The position numbers were made by a program, and so were the translations under genes. 60,134 bases of DNA, taken from contig JAFIEP010000095.1 of the NCBI GenBank assembly GCA_020832495.1, positions 1 through 60,134 of the forward strand. The letters are read 5' to 3'. Source of the DNA: Acidimicrobiia bacterium. Its GTDB lineage: Bacteria > Actinomycetota > Acidimicrobiia > Acidimicrobiales > Acidimicrobilacustridaceae. The notes beneath the pieces are model-generated. The model worked only from the letters and a program-made list of their open reading frames with translations. It did no database searches and was not told where the DNA came from. This document shows positions 59,250-60,134 of the stretch, one piece after another. How positions within the stretch are numbered: the stretch's first letter is position 1; each line of letters begins with the position of its first letter.

Positions 59250-59665
59250 CGGTGCGTCGTGTGTGGCGCAGCGTCGCTGCTCGTTCGATCTGTGCGCTCG
59301 CCCTGGTTGCGTGCGGGGAAGATCGCGGGGTGCTGTCGTCGGAGCGTTGCGACACGGCTCGCGCTCAGCACAACCCATCCGGCTACGGGTTCCCTGCTGA
59401 TCTCGGCATCTACTTCAGTCCGGAGATCGACGATGATGGGCTCTCGACGGCTATGTCGGACTTACTCTTCGAGCAGGTGCCGGGACGAACTGGTGAAGCC
59501 ATGGTCGATGGGGTTCACAGCGTGCAACCCGACTACGGGGTAGCAGCCATCTATGTGGTTCTGGACGGCTGTGCCTCCGCGGCGGGGTTCGATGACCTCG
59601 TGCAGGCTGCTGAGCAGCACCCAGATGTGGTTGAGGTCCGACGTGACGTCATCGTGGGCCAGTAG
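59246..59665 (+). CDS. Small lipoprotein of unknown function
   Basis: A 139-residue exported protein. An Arg-rich start and a hydrophobic segment lead to the lipobox LVAC, with Cys23 as the lipidated residue. The mature part has two further Cys (in SERCDTA and DGCAS) that could form a disulfide. It ends in an Asp/Glu-rich domain with DDLVQAAEQHPDVVEV, a ferredoxin-like beta-alpha-beta pattern. This tail resembles the small extracytoplasmic domain found in permuted FtsX-like proteins, but this is a weak guess. GTG 59246 was chosen because it puts the signal at the right distance; GTG 59237 is an alternative. GC here is slightly lower than in the neighbouring genes. Confidence 0.6.
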   Translation: MTVRRVWRSVAARSICALALVACGEDRGVLSSERCDTARAQHNPSGYGFPADLGIYFSPEIDDDGLSTAMSDLLFEQVPGRTGEAMVDGVHSVQPDYGVAAIYVVLDGCASAAGFDDLVQAAEQHPDVVEVRRDVIVGQ

Positions 59666-59727
59666 CAACGGCGGTACGTCGATAGTGGCGTGTCTGGACC
59701 AACCCACGAACCCGTTCGCAATCAAGC

Positions 59728-59905
59728 GTGAGAAGCACGCACCGGTCGTACCCACGAGTCCACTCGAGCGCAGCTCACAGTGTCGACCGGGGACCCGGTC
59801 GAGTGGTGTTGGAACGTGAGGCCGACCTCGTCGAGGAGTTCGCCGGAGCCCTCAGCGGTGTACCGAGCCGACGAACTCGACACACTGCGCGACGAGTGGC
59901 GCTGA
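59728..59905 (+). pseudogene. VapB-like antitoxin remnant with a probable frameshift
   Basis: Two frames together resemble an antitoxin. In frame one VLEREADLVEEFAGALSG is read at 59806-59859. One base out of frame VYRADELDTLRDEWR follows and ends at TGA 59905. A missing base near 59857-59860 would join them. Typical antitoxins end in such a YR-DEL-LRDEW tail next to vapC. The N-terminal part upstream (from GTG 59728) is not convincing. This may be a decayed gene or a sequencing slip. Confidence 0.35.
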
Positions 59906-60134
59906 TCCATCTCGACGCCGGAGTCGTCATCGGGTTCCTCGACGCCGAGGATGCCCACCACACGGTCGCCCGGGCCGCGGTCGGAGAGGCGATCGAAGGC
60001 GGTGATCGGCTGGCCATGGCGGCCTCCGTTTTCGCCGAGTGCCTTGTCGGACCCGCCCGACGGGGCGACGAGGCCGTTGACCTCGCCGACGAACTCCGGG
60101 TCCGACTGCCGATCGGGATCATCGACCTGGACGT
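59896..60134 (+). CDS. PIN-domain toxin (VapC-like), cut by window end
   Basis: The first ~79 residues of a PIN-domain RNase. It shows LIHLDAGVVIGFLD with the first catalytic Asp and MAASVFAECLVGPAR with the second acidic residue. The gene continues beyond base 60134. GTG 59896 is the likely start, overlapping the antitoxin-like TGA by 10 nt, the usual arrangement of vapBC. VapC toxins cleave tRNA or rRNA; the target here is unknown. Confidence 0.65.
   Translation, partial: MALIHLDAGVVIGFLDAEDAHHTVARAAVGEAIEGGDRLAMAASVFAECLVGPARRGDEAVDLADELRVRLPIGIIDLD

Noticed and set aside
59553-59819. Plus-strand frame across the lipoprotein end and the antitoxin region
   Set aside because: Out of frame with the lipoprotein, no motif, no ribosome binding site, and covers the antitoxin-like sequence in a third frame.

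Overview
The window is one high-GC, densely coded chromosomal segment of an actinobacterium. Class Acidimicrobiia is my best guess. It rests on the GC content, single-domain F420 genes (cofD, cofE), a one-polypeptide methylmalonyl-CoA mutase with MeaB, an exported SLH protein with the ~104-residue FGSLD-type modules, and many starts that look leaderless. No rRNA, tRNA, CRISPR array, insertion sequence or phage gene was recognised. About 54 genes are called, including two very small ones and a partial PIN-domain toxin cut by the right edge.

Left part (1-11540): a ferric-reductase-like flavocytochrome with a 30-residue membrane peptide behind it, an unknown 226-residue protein, a sirtuin, a rhodanese-E1 fusion, a Wzx-like flippase, a cell-wall-anchored SLH protein and a large YfhO-like membrane protein.

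First glycan block (11672-24534): a minus-strand operon with a coiled-coil methyltransferase, a double-domain GT2, a WbpD/WbpE/WbpB-like trio for a diacetamido uronic acid nucleotide sugar, and a membrane GT2. Opposite it run rmlC, rmlB, rmlD (no rmlA is present), a GT2 with an inserted domain, and the Wzm/Wzt ABC exporter.

Middle metabolic block (24559-41027): methylmalonyl-CoA mutase, a GT4, MeaB and a sulfotransferase are tightly packed on one strand, the last two junctions as 4-nt overlaps. Then come a FetAB-like exporter, an LpdA-type flavoprotein lacking one redox cysteine, biotin carboxylase-BCCP divergent from biotin ligase, a PabC-like and a PabB enzyme flanking an OafA-type acyltransferase, and an acyl-CoA dehydrogenase.

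Second glycan block (41123-58689): an LCP glycopolymer transferase, UDP-glucose dehydrogenase, UDP-xylose synthase, GDP-fucose synthase, three overlapping GT4 genes, a His-rich membrane protein, a mannose-1-phosphate guanylyltransferase and a GalE-like epimerase. On the minus strand lie two tandem paralogous GT4 genes, an Rmd-like reductase, gmd, cofD and cofE. Together the blocks can supply dTDP-rhamnose, UDP-glucuronate, UDP-xylose, a UDP-diacetamido uronate, GDP-mannose, GDP-fucose and GDP-rhamnose, and can assemble, export, modify and attach surface glycans. The right end holds small unknown genes, a lipoprotein and a VapBC-like module whose antitoxin looks frameshifted.

A window-wide signal is a -10 hexamer TANNNT placed 6-8 nt before the start codon at nine genes. 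Two such genes are divergent with overlapping -10 hexamers.
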